Positions 35,329-44,913 of a DNA stretch of 64,000 nucleotides are shown one piece after another. The stretch is from contig NZ_CP087588.1 of NCBI RefSeq assembly GCF_020985305.1, forward strand, positions 1,910,501 to 1,974,500, in the 5' to 3' direction. Every line of letters begins with the position of its first letter. The stretch's first letter is position 1. Both the position numbers and the translations under genes were made by a program. Origin of the DNA: Croceicoccus sp. Ery15. Its GTDB lineage: Bacteria; Pseudomonadota; Alphaproteobacteria; Sphingomonadales; Sphingomonadaceae. The notes beneath the pieces were generated by a model that searched no databases, was not told the origin of the DNA, and was given only the letters and a program-made list of their open reading frames with translations.

Positions 35329-35693
35329 GGGTTTCCATGCCCCCTCATTGCCATAACAGGCCAATTACCGCCGAAGGCCCAACAGCGGCACCTTCGATCC
35401 GCCTCAAGATAGTGTTGCCATTTTGCAACACAAGCCTCTCCGGTAAAATTTTTGCGCCCCATGACGCGGCCACTTCCGGTCCGGCCCGATAGAATTTCGG
35501 AGACCGTCACCCGATTTCAAGCCCGCCGAAACCGGCGCGGATCGACAAAATGCAGATTCCCATCGACGAATGTCCTCTATTGGCTGGAAACCGCCGTTTC
35601 TTTTGATATCAATGGTTACCAATCGCGCAGGGGGGCGCATCCGCCACGGGCTGGTCGGGTTTGCTGGGCGCGTTACACCGGACTGGAGACATC
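35329..35693. other. Divergent intergenic region between clpB and the M16 peptidase
   Basis: These 365 bases hold no convincing gene. They contain the candidate clpB heat-shock promoter and its embedded inverted repeat (35407-35434), and the ribosome site GGAG near 35684 for the peptidase gene. Local composition is AT-richer between 35440 and 35620. Small frames here lack ribosome sites. Confidence 0.6.
35407..35434 (-). promoter_or_regulatory. Candidate heat-shock (RpoH) promoter of clpB with embedded inverted repeat
   Basis: On the minus strand CTTG (35434-35431) resembles the -35 and CTATCT (35412-35407) the -10 of sigma-32-type promoters, with an exact inverted repeat TGTTGC-N6-GCAACA (35413-35430) filling the space between them. 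The distance to the clpB ATG is about 80 bases. Promoter identity is inferred from position and gene function. Confidence 0.45.
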
Positions 35694-38603
35694 ATGCGTT
35701 TAAACACTCGGCTGCTGATCGCAGCATCGGCCCTTTCGATCATGGCCGCGCCTGCCGCCGCTCTCGCCAATCAGACCGCGCCCGCCGCCGAAGTCGCGCC
35801 CGCCCCGCTGTCCGAACTGATCGCGGGCGTCGACATTCCTTATGAATCGTTCAAGCTGGAAAACGGGCTGACCGTGCTGGTTCACGAAGACCGCAAGACC
35901 CCCGTGGTCGCCGTCTCGGTCTGGTATGCGGTCGGCTCCAAGAACGAGCCCAAGGGCAAGACCGGCTTTGCCCATCTGTTCGAACATCTGATGTTCAACG
36001 GATCGGAAAATGCACCGGGCGACTTCTTCGAACCGCTGCAGCAGGTCGGCGCGACCGATTTCAATGGCACCACATGGTTCGACCGCACCAATTACTTCGA
36101 AACCGTGCCAACCGGCGCGCTCGACCGTGCGCTGTTCCTTGAATCCGACCGCATGGGCCATTTGCTGGGCGCGGTGACGCAGGCCAATCTGGATAACCAG
36201 ATCGGCGTTGTGCAGAACGAAAAGCGGCAGGGCGACAACCAGCCCTATGGCATGGTCGATTATGAACAGCTCGAAACGCTGTATCCGTCGGGCCACCCCT
36301 ATCACCATTCCACCATCGGTTCGATGGACGATCTTTCGGGCGCGACGCTGGACGATGTGAAGGGCTGGTTCACCAGCCATTACGGCCCCAATAACGCCGT
36401 GCTGGTGCTGGCGGGCGATATCGACCTCGCCACGGCCAAGCAGAAAGTGAACAAATGGTTCGGCGCGATCCCCGCCGGCCCCGCAATCGAACCGGTGGAC
36501 GCCCCCGTTCCCACGCTGGACGCGCCCGTGACCAAGGTGATTTACGATCAGGTCGCTACCCCGCGCATCTATCGTTACTGGGCGATCCCCGGTCTGAACG
36601 ACAAGGATGCGGTGCCGCTGGAAATGGCGGGCCGCGTGCTGGGCGGACTGGCCTCCTCGCGCCTCGACAACGAACTCGTCCGCGGAAAGCAATTGGCCGT
36701 GGCAGTCGTCGCCAGCGCCTACAGCTTTGAACAGGCTGGCCAGTTCGAGGTTTATGCCGATCTGAAACCGGGTGTGGAACTGGCCGATCTGGAAGCCGCG
36801 CTTGACGCCGAAATCGCCAAGATGATCGCCGAAGGGCCCAGTGCCGACGAATTGCAGCGGGCCGCAACGCAATATGCCGCGGCCGAAATCCGCGGGCTCG
36901 ACACGCTGGGCGGCTTCAATGGCAAGGCGCCGACGCTGGCACAGGGCCTGCTCTATTCCGACGATCCGGAATTCTACAAGAAGCGGCTCGCCCGCATCGC
37001 ATCGGTCACCCCTGCCGAAGTGCAGGGCGCGGCCGCCCGCTGGCTGAACCGTCCGGTGTTCAAGCTGACCGTGATGCCCGGCACCCGCAAGGAAGGCGGC
37101 GAGAATCGCGGCGGCTATGTGATCGCGGGTGATGCGCCATCCAACGCCCCGCAATATTTCTGGAACCCCGACAGCATTGCCGGCCCCGTTTCGGCAGCTC
37201 CCGTGGTGGCCGCACCAAAGGCCGATCCAGACCGCTCCTCGCTGCCCGCAATGGGCGATCTGGCTCCGCTCGATTTCCCGAACATCCAGCGCGCCGTGCT
37301 GGATAACGGCATGCAGATCTATCTCGCCCGCCGTGAAGGTGTGCCGATGGTGACCGCGCGGCTCAGCTTCGATGCCGGTGCCGCCGCCGATCCCAAGAAC
37401 GCGCTAGGCACCCAGTCGCTGATGCTGCAGGCAATGGACGCGGGCACCACCAGCCTTGACGCGACCGAGCTGGCGATTGCGCAGGAACGCCTTGGCGCAT
37501 CGATCGACGGTAGCGCCAACCGCGACAATACCAGCTTCACCCTGTCGGCGCTGGAGCCGAACCTCGGCCCCAGCTTCGCCCTGCTGGCTGACTATGTGCG
37601 AAATCCCGCCTTTGACGGTGACGAGCTGGAGCGCGTGCGCAGCCAGCAGCTGAACCGCATCAATGCGGAGAACACCCAACCGCTGTCATTGGCGCAAAAG
37701 GTTCTGACGCCTGCCATTTTCGGTGCGGCCCACCCCTATGGATCGCCCCCGAGCGGCCTGGGCGAAGCAAGCGTCGTTTCCGGCCTGACCACGCAAAACC
37801 TGCGCGAATTCCACGCCACCTGGCTGCGACCCGATACGGCGCGGCTGTATGTCGTGGGCGATACGACGATGGAAGAAGTTGTCGAGCTTGCCAATCAGGC
37901 ATTCGGCAACTGGGCGCGCCCCGGCACGCCCGCACCCGCCAAGAGCTTTGACGTCGCCATCCCCGCCGCAAAGCCGCGCGTCATACTGATTGACCGTCCG
38001 GCATCGCCACAATCGCTGATCCTTGCGGGCAAGGTGATCGACAAAAAGGGCACCGACGATCTGGTCACGCTGGATGCGGCAAACAGCGTGCTGGGCGGCA
38101 GCTTCCTCTCGCGCCTGAATTCGGACCTGCGCGAAACCAAGGGCTGGTCCTATGGCGTAAGAAGCATGCTGATGGCGCCCGAAGAGAACGTGGCTTTCGC
38201 CGTCTATGCACCGGTTCAGGCCGACCGCACCGGCGATTCGATCGCCGCCCTGCGCGATGGCATGAACAAGTTCCTGACCACCGACGGCGTGACGAAGGAC
38301 GAGCTGGTCCGCACCGTCAATGGCGAGGTGCGCGGCCTTCCCGGCACGTTCGAAACCAGCGGCGATGTGTTGGGCGGCCTTGTAAATATTGTCGAACTGG
38401 ATCGGCCCGACAATTACTACGAACTGCTTCCCGGCAAGTACGAAGCGCTGACCCCCGCGGTGCTGGATCAGGTCGCACGCGAACAGAAGCTGGACGCCGG
38501 GCTGGTCTGGGTCGTCGTGGGCGATGCAGAGAGCGTGCGTCCACAACTCGACCAGCTGGGCCTGCCGGTCGAAGTCGCGAAGCCCGCGGGCACGGGGGAG
38601 TAA
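35694..38603 (+). CDS. Periplasmic M16 metallopeptidase with two M16 units
   Basis: A 969-residue exported peptidase of the pitrilysin family. The signal peptide ends near ALAN (about residue 26). The first unit carries the inverted zinc motif HLFEH at 94-98, with the third zinc glutamate further on (ENQIGVVQNEKRQ-like region). The second unit begins near NIQRAVLDNGMQIYLARREG and has no HxxEH, so it is the usual inactive partner. Such proteins degrade peptides and small proteins in the periplasm. The ATG at 35694 has GGAG nearby. It is divergent from clpB and ends at a strong terminator. Confidence 0.93.
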   Translation: MRLNTRLLIAASALSIMAAPAAALANQTAPAAEVAPAPLSELIAGVDIPYESFKLENGLTVLVHEDRKTPVVAVSVWYAVGSKNEPKGKTGFAHLFEHLMFNGSENAPGDFFEPLQQVGATDFNGTTWFDRTNYFETVPTGALDRALFLESDRMGHLLGAVTQANLDNQIGVVQNEKRQGDNQPYGMVDYEQLETLYPSGHPYHHSTIGSMDDLSGATLDDVKGWFTSHYGPNNAVLVLAGDIDLATAKQKVNKWFGAIPAGPAIEPVDAPVPTLDAPVTKVIYDQVATPRIYRYWAIPGLNDKDAVPLEMAGRVLGGLASSRLDNELVRGKQLAVAVVASAYSFEQAGQFEVYADLKPGVELADLEAALDAEIAKMIAEGPSADELQRAATQYAAAEIRGLDTLGGFNGKAPTLAQGLLYSDDPEFYKKRLARIASVTPAEVQGAAARWLNRPVFKLTVMPGTRKEGGENRGGYVIAGDAPSNAPQYFWNPDSIAGPVSAAPVVAAPKADPDRSSLPAMGDLAPLDFPNIQRAVLDNGMQIYLARREGVPMVTARLSFDAGAAADPKNALGTQSLMLQAMDAGTTSLDATELAIAQERLGASIDGSANRDNTSFTLSALEPNLGPSFALLADYVRNPAFDGDELERVRSQQLNRINAENTQPLSLAQKVLTPAIFGAAHPYGSPPSGLGEASVVSGLTTQNLREFHATWLRPDTARLYVVGDTTMEEVVELANQAFGNWARPGTPAPAKSFDVAIPAAKPRVILIDRPASPQSLILAGKVIDKKGTDDLVTLDAANSVLGGSFLSRLNSDLRETKGWSYGVRSMLMAPEENVAFAVYAPVQADRTGDSIAALRDGMNKFLTTDGVTKDELVRTVNGEVRGLPGTFETSGDVLGGLVNIVELDRPDNYYELLPGKYEALTPAVLDQVAREQKLDAGLVWVVVGDAESVRPQLDQLGLPVEVAKPAGTGE

Positions 38604-38645
38604 TTTCCCCGCGTTCGGGCGAGGCCTTCGGGCGACAGCCTGGAT

Positions 38646-38692
38646 AAAAAAGGGGCGCCGGTCGGACATGACCGGCGCCCCTTTTATTTCGG
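38646..38692. terminator. Bidirectional rho-independent terminator
   Basis: AAAAGGGGCGCCGGTC and GACCGGCGCCCCTTTT are exact complements around GGACAT, with A and T runs on the two sides. It separates the M16 peptidase and gatB, which converge here. Confidence 0.92.
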
Positions 38693-38707
38693 TTGGATGA
38701 GGCGGGT

Positions 38708-40201
38708 TCAGCCGTCCAGCTTCGCCTTCAACACCTCGTTCACGACCTGCGGATTGCCCTTGCCCTTCATCGCCTTCATCGTCTGGCCAACGAAAAAGCC
38801 GAACAGCTTGTCCTTGCCGCCGCGATATTCGGCAACCTTGTCCGCGTTTGCGGACAGCACCTCGTCGATCACCGCTTCGATCGCGCCGGTGTCGCTGTTC
38901 TGCTTCAGCCCTTCGGTCTCGGCGATTTCATCGGGTTCGCGGCCGGTCTTCAGGACGATCTCATAGATCTCCTTTGCCTGCCCGCCCGACACGGTATTGG
39001 CCGCCGCCAGCGCAAGGATCGCCGCATTGGCCGCCGTCGTATCATGCGCATCGTCCGCGCCTTCGGTAGCGTTCTTGACGCCCGGCGCGACCGAAAGCAC
39101 CCAGTTCGCGACCTGCGTCGCGACATCCTTTTCGGGCTTGCCGGTCTTGTCCGCCGTCGCGCCCAGCACATCCTCGAACCGCTGGTACACATCGACATCC
39201 GCGGTGAGCTGGCCGGCGTTATAGGCGCTCAGCCCCAGCTCGTTCTCATACCGGTGCCGCTTGGCATCGGGCAGTTCGGGCAGGCTTTCGCGGCAGTCGT
39301 GCAGGAACGCATCGTCCAGCTCCAGCGGCAGCAGGTCGGGATCGGGGAAATAGCGATAGTCATGCGCGTCCTCTTTTGACCGCATGGTCCGTGTCGTTCC
39401 GGTATCGGGGTCGAACAGGCGGGTTTCCTGATCCACCGTGCCGCCCGATTCCAGCACATCGACCTGACGGTTCGCTTCATATTCGATGACCTGCATCACG
39501 AAGCGCACGGAATTGACGTTCTTGGTCTCGGTCCGCGTGCCGAATTCCTCGCCCGCCTTCCGTACCGAAACATTGACGTCGGCCCGCATCGAGCCTTCTT
39601 CCATATTCCCGTCGCACGAACCGACATAGCGCAGGATCGACCGCAGCTTGCGCACATAGGCACCGGCCTCTGCGGGCGAACGCATATCGGGCTTCGACAC
39701 GATCTCCATCAGCGCGACGCCGCTGCGGTTCAAATCGACATAGGACATGGTCGGGTGCTGATCGTGCATCAGCTTGCCCGCGTCCTGCTCGACATGGATC
39801 CGCTCGATCCCGATACGCTTGGTGCTTTCGGGGTTCTTGTCGTCCAGCGCAATATCCAGATGCCCCTCGCCCACCAGCGGGTGATAGAGCTGGCTGATCT
39901 GGTAGCCCTGCGGCAGATCGGCATAGAAATAGTTCTTGCGGTCGAACCGGCTCCACTTGTTGATCTGCGCGTCGATCGCCATGCCGGTGCGCACCGCCTG
40001 CCGGATGCATTCGCGGTTGGGCACGGGCAGCATGCCGGGCATCGCGGCATCGATCAGCGAAACCTGCGTATTGGGTTCGGCCCCGAAGGCGGTGGCAGCC
40101 GATGAGAACAGCTTCGCCTGCGAAGTGACCTGCGCATGAACTTCAAGGCCGATCACGACCTCCCACTCGCCGGTTGCGCCGTGGATTCTATACTCGCTCA
40201 T
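38708..40201 (-). CDS. gatB: Asp/Glu-tRNA(Asn/Gln) amidotransferase subunit B
   Basis: A 497-residue kinase-like subunit that activates misacylated Glu-tRNA-Gln or Asp-tRNA-Asn. Typical motifs are [20 protein letters not shown] and GALPVLN-like [11 protein letters not shown] near the start, [17 protein letters not shown], and the C-terminal YqeY-like tail. The start is the ATG at 40199-40201, which shares one base with the gatA stop (TGATG). It is the last gene of gatC-gatA-gatB. Confidence 0.96.
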   Translation of the reverse strand: MSEYRIHGATGEWEVVIGLEVHAQVTSQAKLFSSAATAFGAEPNTQVSLIDAAMPGMLPVPNRECIRQAVRTGMAIDAQINKWSRFDRKNYFYADLPQGYQISQLYHPLVGEGHLDIALDDKNPESTKRIGIERIHVEQDAGKLMHDQHPTMSYVDLNRSGVALMEIVSKPDMRSPAEAGAYVRKLRSILRYVGSCDGNMEEGSMRADVNVSVRKAGEEFGTRTETKNVNSVRFVMQVIEYEANRQVDVLESGGTVDQETRLFDPDTGTTRTMRSKEDAHDYRYFPDPDLLPLELDDAFLHDCRESLPELPDAKRHRYENELGLSAYNAGQLTADVDVYQRFEDVLGATADKTGKPEKDVATQVANWVLSVAPGVKNATEGADDAHDTTAANAAILALAAANTVSGGQAKEIYEIVLKTGREPDEIAETEGLKQNSDTGAIEAVIDEVLSANADKVAEYRGGKDKLFGFFVGQTMKAMKGKGNPQVVNEVLKAKLDG

Positions 40202-41703
40202 CACTTCCACCACTTCTCGGGCGTCGCCACGAAGCCCGCCGCCTTCTCGATCGCAAGCCCCGCATTCAGCACGCCCTGCTCGTCGAAAGCCTTGCCGATG
40301 ATCTGCAGGCCCAGCGGCAGACCTTCGCGGTTAAGCCCCGCCGGAACGCTCATCGCCGGAAGCCCTGCCAGCGAGGCGGGGACGGCAAACACGTCGTTCA
40401 GATACATCGCCAGCGGATCGCTCGTCTTGTCACCCAGCGCGAAGGCTGCGGTGGGGCACGTCGGGGCTAGGATCACGTCGCACTGTTCGAACGCCTTGGC
40501 AAAATCCTGCGCGATCAAAGTGCGGATCTTCTGCGCCTGATTGTAATAGGCGTCATAGAAACCGGCGCTCAGCACATAGGTGCCGATCATGATGCGGCGC
40601 TTTACCTCGGGCCCGAAACCGTCGGCGCGGGTGGCGGCATACATGTCCTGCAAGCCTGCACCGTCGGGCAGGTCGCGCAATCCGTAACGCACGCCGTCAT
40701 AACGGGCGAGGTTCGACGAAGCCTCTGCCGGGGCAATGATGTAATAGGCTGGCAGCGCGTATTTGGTGTGCGGCAGGCTGATATCGACGATCTCGGCCCC
40801 CGCGTCCTTCATCCACGCAATGCCGTCGCCCCAGCTTTTGGCGACATCCTCGTCCATCCCGTCCATGCGATATTCGCGCGGGATGCCGATTTTCTTGCCC
40901 TTCATGTCGGGGTTCAGGCCCGCTTCCCATTCGGGGACCGGCATGTTCAGGCTGGTCGCGTCCTTCGGGTCGAAGCCCGCCATTGCCTCAAGCATGATCG
41001 CACAGTCGCGCGTATCGCGCGCCATCGGCCCCGCCTGATCGAGCGAGGACGCAAACGCCACCACGCCCCAGCGAGAGCAGCGGCCATAGGTCGGCTTGAT
41101 GCCGGTGATACCGGTGAAAGCCGCAGGCTGGCGGATCGATCCGCCCGTATCGGTGCCGGTCGCAGCCGGTGCAAGCCGCGCCGCAACCGCCGCAGACGAA
41201 CCGCCCGACGAACCACCGGGGGCCAGAGCCGCGTTTCCGCCGTCTTTCCCCCGCCACGGGCTGATCACATTGCCGAAATAGCTCGTCTCGTTCGACGAAC
41301 CCATGGCGAACTGGTCAAGGTTCAGCTTGCCCAGCATGCCCGCACCCGCGTCCCACAATTTCTGCGAAACGGTCGATTCGTATTGCGGCTTGAACCCTTC
41401 GAGGATGTGGCTGGCCGCCGTGGTCTGCACGCCATGCGTGGCAAACAGATCCTTCATGCCGATCGGCACGCCGCCCATCTTGCCCAGCGCCTCTCCCTTG
41501 GCGCGCTTCGCGTCCACCGCTTTCGCCGCCTCGACCGCCGCATCGGGGGTCGCCACGATAAAGGCGTTGAGGTCGCTTGCCGCCGCGACATTGGCGTTGA
41601 ACGCCTCCGCCACCTCGACAGCGGTGAAATCGCCGCCCGCAACGCCGTCGCGGATCGCCGCGACGCCCAGCTCCGTCAGAGCGCTATTGTTGGTATCTGG
41701 CAT
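40201..41703 (-). CDS. gatA: Asp/Glu-tRNA(Asn/Gln) amidotransferase subunit A
   Basis: A 500-residue amidase-signature enzyme that releases ammonia from glutamine for transamidation. The amidase signature is clear: [10 protein letters not shown] with the catalytic lysine, [15 protein letters not shown] with the cis-serine, and [13 protein letters not shown] with the nucleophile serine. Its stop shares a base with the gatB start and its start shares a base with the gatC stop (TAATG), so the three genes are translationally linked. Confidence 0.97.
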   Translation of the reverse strand: MPDTNNSALTELGVAAIRDGVAGGDFTAVEVAEAFNANVAAASDLNAFIVATPDAAVEAAKAVDAKRAKGEALGKMGGVPIGMKDLFATHGVQTTAASHILEGFKPQYESTVSQKLWDAGAGMLGKLNLDQFAMGSSNETSYFGNVISPWRGKDGGNAALAPGGSSGGSSAAVAARLAPAATGTDTGGSIRQPAAFTGITGIKPTYGRCSRWGVVAFASSLDQAGPMARDTRDCAIMLEAMAGFDPKDATSLNMPVPEWEAGLNPDMKGKKIGIPREYRMDGMDEDVAKSWGDGIAWMKDAGAEIVDISLPHTKYALPAYYIIAPAEASSNLARYDGVRYGLRDLPDGAGLQDMYAATRADGFGPEVKRRIMIGTYVLSAGFYDAYYNQAQKIRTLIAQDFAKAFEQCDVILAPTCPTAAFALGDKTSDPLAMYLNDVFAVPASLAGLPAMSVPAGLNREGLPLGLQIIGKAFDEQGVLNAGLAIEKAAGFVATPEKWWK

Positions 41704-42005
41704 TATTCGATCACCTTGGGCACGCCGAAAAATCCGTGCTCGGCAGCGGGCGCATTGGCCAGCACCGCGTCACGGCGATTCCCGCCCGTCAACGGGTCGG
41801 CATCGACCACGTCGTCGCGCAGGCGCAGCGTGTTGGGGATCACCGCGGTCATCGGCTCGACGCCGGTCACATCGACCTCGCCAAGCTGTTCGACCCAGTC
41901 GAGGATCTGGTTGAGTTCGGGAACGAAGGCCTCTGCCTCGCCATCGCGCAGCGCGATGCGAGCCAGCGAGGCGATCTTTTCGACCGTTGCTTTATCGACA
42001 GACAT
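41703..42005 (-). CDS. gatC: Asp/Glu-tRNA(Asn/Gln) amidotransferase subunit C
   Basis: A 100-residue helper subunit that stabilises GatA. It begins [19 protein letters not shown] and has [20 protein letters not shown] and [16 protein letters not shown], all family-typical. The ATG is at 42003-42005; an upstream in-frame ATG is not conserved. It leads the gatCAB unit, with the FKBP gene ending 60 bases upstream. Confidence 0.95.
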   Translation of the reverse strand: MSVDKATVEKIASLARIALRDGEAEAFVPELNQILDWVEQLGEVDVTGVEPMTAVIPNTLRLRDDVVDADPLTGGNRRDAVLANAPAAEHGFFGVPKVIE

Positions 42006-42065
42006 GGCCGCGCGATTAGCCAACCATCGCGCGTCTGCCAAGCGTCTGTTGCAAGCCCCGGGCGC

Positions 42066-42584
42066 TTATTCCCCGGCGGGAGGGGCGCCAGCGGGCCCGC
42101 CCATGCCGCCCAGACCCATCTGCTGCATCTGCTGCTGGATCGCGCGCAGTTCGGCCTCCGAACGGAAATCGATCAGTTCGACCGTGAAAGTCAGGTCGGC
42201 ATTGGGAGGAATGCGATCGCCCGCACCCTGCGCGCCATAGGCCTGATCGGAGGGAATGAACACTTCGTACCGGCCGCCGCGCTGCATCTGCTGAAGCGCC
42301 GTGCCAAAGCCCGGCACCACGCCCGAAACGGGGAAGACCGCACCATCGGCCGAATCGAAAACCGTTCCGTCGGCCAGCCTGCCTTCGTAATTGACGTTCA
42401 CAATGTCATCCATTGTGGGCGAACCGCCGGTCCCGGCAGACAATGTGGTGACTTCCAGCCCCTGATAGCGGGTCGCCCATGCGGCGCCGGCAGCCAGCAG
42501 CAGCGCGATCACGATGCCGATCCAAAGCTTGGAGAGGATACCCTTGCCAATCGGCTGCAGCGGGACGCGGGTGATTTCGGCCAT
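42066..42584 (-). CDS. FKBP-type peptidyl-prolyl isomerase, membrane-anchored
   Basis: A 172-residue protein with an N-terminal membrane segment (about residues 19-36, WIGIVIALLLAAGAAWAT), then an FKBP domain: VNYEGRLADGTVFDSA, VVPGFGTALQQMQRGGRYEVFIPSDQAYG and NADLTFTVELIDF. The C-terminus is a Gln/Met/Gly-rich tail. It should assist folding in the periplasm. The ATG is at 42582-42584. It follows rpsU on the same strand but is separated from it by a terminator. Confidence 0.93.
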   Translation of the reverse strand: MAEITRVPLQPIGKGILSKLWIGIVIALLLAAGAAWATRYQGLEVTTLSAGTGGSPTMDDIVNVNYEGRLADGTVFDSADGAVFPVSGVVPGFGTALQQMQRGGRYEVFIPSDQAYGAQGAGDRIPPNADLTFTVELIDFRSEAELRAIQQQMQQMGLGGMGGPAGAPPAGE

Positions 42585-42612
42585 GATGTGATGCGCTTTC
42601 CGGATTAGATGC

Positions 42613-42648
42613 AAAAAAGGCGCGGGAAGAAATATCCCGCGCCCCTTT
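42613..42648 (-). terminator. Rho-independent terminator after rpsU
   Basis: On the minus strand AAAGGGGCGCGGGATA...TCCCGCGCC is followed by TTTTTT. It lies about 60 bases after rpsU and 29 bases before the FKBP start, so the FKBP gene likely depends on read-through or its own promoter. Confidence 0.9.
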
Positions 42649-42710
42649 GGCGTATGCGGCGATCAGGTTCAAGCGGCTTGCGTAATCAGGCCGCCCGAAA
42701 ACCCCGAACC

Positions 42711-42917
42711 TTAACGAACGCCGTCGCGTTCCATCCGCTTGCGCTCCAGCTTGCGGGCGCGGCGGACGGCAGCGGCCTTTTCGCGGGCGCGCTTTTCGCT
42801 GGGCTTTTCGAAGTGACGACGCAGCTTCATTTCGCGATAAACGCCCTCGCGCTGCAGCTTCTTCTTAAGCGCGCGGAGAGCCTGGTCGACATTGTTATCG
42901 CGAACGATGATTTGCAT
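42711..42917 (-). CDS. rpsU: 30S ribosomal protein S21
   Basis: A 68-residue basic protein beginning [20 protein letters not shown], with [20 protein letters not shown] and a Lys/Arg-rich tail, all diagnostic of bS21. It binds the small subunit near the anti-Shine-Dalgarno region and aids initiation. The gene is alone between the divergent crcB region and a terminator. Its long leader holds a structured element (43003-43062). Confidence 0.97.
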   Translation of the reverse strand: MQIIVRDNNVDQALRALKKKLQREGVYREMKLRRHFEKPSEKRAREKAAAVRRARKLERKRMERDGVR

Positions 42918-43243
42918 AAAACGCTGCTACCTCGGTTTCTGTCAGGGCACCTGCAGGAAGCGAATCGCCCGCGAGCACCGATTGAACTGATTTAAATAAT
43001 GTGTGGGCCGAATCCCCACGGGACCAGCCTGAACCGGCGGAGCCGCTACCAGCACAGTCCCCGTAAAGCAAGCACGCTTATGTCGAGAATCAGCCGGAGG
43101 CACCCACCAACTGTTGCGTTACTACCACAAAACGGCCATCGGGCGCAAATTCACTGCATCATCCGCTGCATCGAATGCGGCGGACCGGGAACGGCGCGTG
43201 CCTCTTTCGCAAGGCGCTTCGGCCCGTTAAACGCAAGGGTTCC
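42918..43243. other. Divergent intergenic region between rpsU and crcB
   Basis: These 326 bases contain no gene I can support. On the minus strand they hold the structured element at 43003-43062, upstream of rpsU. I do not see a fluoride-riboswitch core or a tRNA. Confidence 0.6.
43003..43062 (-). promoter_or_regulatory. Structured element upstream of rpsU, possible leader
   Basis: Two adjacent hairpins can form: GTGGG (43003-43007) with CCCAC (43015-43019), and GGGAC (43020-43024) with GTCCC (43057-43061). The second encloses an inner CGGC-N3-GCCG stem (43035-43045) and two GCTGGT repeats on the minus strand. It lies 86 to 145 bases before the rpsU ATG. Ribosomal protein genes often have autoregulatory leaders, but I cannot match this to a known one. 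Confidence 0.4.
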
Positions 43244-43684
43244 ATGGCAACGCCGCTTTCATCGCTGTCCGCATCCCTGCTTGTCGCGCTTGGCGGCGGG
43301 ACAGGGGCCGTGCTGCGCTTTCATCTGGGGCGGCTGATCGCCCATCTCGCGCCCGCGCAGGCCATGGCCTTTCCATGGGCGACGCTGGCCGCCAATGCGC
43401 TGGGCAGCGCCGCGATGGGCATGCTGGTCGCGTGGCTGGCCCGCCACGACTCGGGCGCCGGTATATTGGGTGGCGGCGTGATCGGGCCCCCCGAAAACTG
43501 GCGCCTGCTGATCGGCGTGGGCCTTTTGGGCGGATTCACCACTTTCTCCAGCTTTTCGATGGAAACGGTGCTGCTGTGGCAACGGGGAGAGGCAGGGCTG
43601 GCACTGGCCTATATCGCTGCATCGCTGGTGCTGGGCATCGCAGGCCTGATCGCGGGCATCACTTTTGTAAGAGGCACGCTGTAA
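43244..43684 (+). CDS. crcB: Fluoride ion channel CrcB/FluC
   Basis: A 146-residue four-helix membrane protein that exports fluoride as a dual-topology dimer. GGGTGAVLRFHLGR, the WATLAANALGSAAMG segment with the conserved Asn, and GFTTFSSFSMET with the Phe and Thr/Ser channel residues are present. The start is the ATG at 43244. Its TAA overlaps the rluC-family ATG by one base (TAATG). Confidence 0.94.
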   Translation: MATPLSSLSASLLVALGGGTGAVLRFHLGRLIAHLAPAQAMAFPWATLAANALGSAAMGMLVAWLARHDSGAGILGGGVIGPPENWRLLIGVGLLGGFTTFSSFSMETVLLWQRGEAGLALAYIAASLVLGIAGLIAGITFVRGTL

Positions 43685-44913
43685 TGGCCGATGGACCTTT
43701 GGCTCCCGAAGATACGATCCGCCGCTTTACCGTCGGCCATGACGACGATGGCGCGCGTCTGGACCGCTGGTTCAAACGGCATCTGCCGCAAATCGGGTTT
43801 AACACCATCTCGCGATGGGCGCGCACCGGCCAGATCCGCGTCGACGGCAAACGTGCCCGCCCAGAGGATCGCATCAGCGCGGGTCAGGAAATCCGCGTCC
43901 CCCCCGGCGGCGAAAGCGCCAGTGGCGGCGCACCGAAACGTCAGCGCATCCAACTGACCGAGGATGAGCTGGCCGAAGCGGACGCCATGGTGCTGCACCG
44001 CGACCGCGCGGCCATCGTGCTGAACAAGCCGCCAGGCCTTGCCACGCAAGGCGGCACCGGCACCAAGCATCATGTCGACCGGCTGCTCGAAGCCTTCGTG
44101 CCCGAAGAGGATTCGAAAGTGCCCCGCCCCCGCCTCGTCCACCGGCTGGACAAGGATACCAGCGGCGTGCTGCTGACGGCGGCAACTCCGGGCAGCGCGG
44201 CGTTTTTCTCGAAACGCTTTTCGGGCCGAAGCGCCAAGAAGATCTATTGGGCGCTGGTAACGGGCGTGCCCGATATCGCGGCCGGCACGATCGATCTGGC
44301 GCTGGCGAAACAGCCCGGCACCGGCGGCGAAAAAATGATGCCCGACGAGGAGGGACAGCCCGCGCGCACCAAATATCGCGTGGTCGACCGCGCCGGGAAC
44401 AAGGCCGCCTGGGTAGAGCTGGAACCGCTGACGGGCCGCACGCACCAGCTGCGCGTGCATATGGCTGCGATCGGCCATCCCATCGTGGGCGACGGCAAAT
44501 ATGGCGGTCAGGCCGCGTTCCTGACGGGCAGCATCAGCCGCAAGATGCACCTTCATGCGCGCCGCCTGATCATCGATCACCCGGATGGCGTGCCGCTGGA
44601 TGTCACCGCGCCGCTGCCCGATCACTTCGCCGCCAGCATGGAACAGCTGGGTTTCGACAAGACGGTGAGCGACGCCCTGCCCGAAGAAGGCCCGCCCCCG
44701 CCCACGCGCGAAGAAAAGAAGATCGCAGCGCGCCGCCATGCCAAGGATATGCGCAAGGAACGGCGCGGAGAGCGCCGCCAGCGAACCGCCGGCGCGCCGA
44801 AAACGGGCAAGCCGACCACCAAGCGCTCTGCCGCGCCCAAAAAGGGCGGCGTGAAAAAGGGCAAGGGGAGCCCCGTTTCCAAAAAGCCCGCCGGAAAGCC
44901 GCGCGGTAAATGA
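43684..44913 (+). CDS. rluC: RluA-family 23S rRNA pseudouridine synthase with basic C-terminal tail
   Basis: A 409-residue enzyme. An N-terminal S4 domain (ARLDRWFKRHLPQIGFNTIS...) binds RNA; the catalytic aspartate lies in HRLDKDTSGVLLTA, preceded by VLNKPPGLATQGG, and GRTHQLRVHMAAIGHPIVGD is typical. Residues about 340-409 form a Lys/Arg/Pro-rich tail beyond the usual fold. RluC-type specificity (955/2504/2580) is the best guess; RluD is less likely. The next gene's ATG overlaps the stop (ATGA). Confidence 0.88.
   Translation: MADGPLAPEDTIRRFTVGHDDDGARLDRWFKRHLPQIGFNTISRWARTGQIRVDGKRARPEDRISAGQEIRVPPGGESASGGAPKRQRIQLTEDELAEADAMVLHRDRAAIVLNKPPGLATQGGTGTKHHVDRLLEAFVPEEDSKVPRPRLVHRLDKDTSGVLLTAATPGSAAFFSKRFSGRSAKKIYWALVTGVPDIAAGTIDLALAKQPGTGGEKMMPDEEGQPARTKYRVVDRAGNKAAWVELEPLTGRTHQLRVHMAAIGHPIVGDGKYGGQAAFLTGSISRKMHLHARRLIIDHPDGVPLDVTAPLPDHFAASMEQLGFDKTVSDALPEEGPPPPTREEKKIAARRHAKDMRKERRGERRQRTAGAPKTGKPTTKRSAAPKKGGVKKGKGSPVSKKPAGKPRGK

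Noticed and set aside
42918..43243. Fluoride riboswitch before crcB
   Set aside because: I could not find the conserved GGNGATGG-type core or the expected pseudoknot pairing on the plus strand of the gap.
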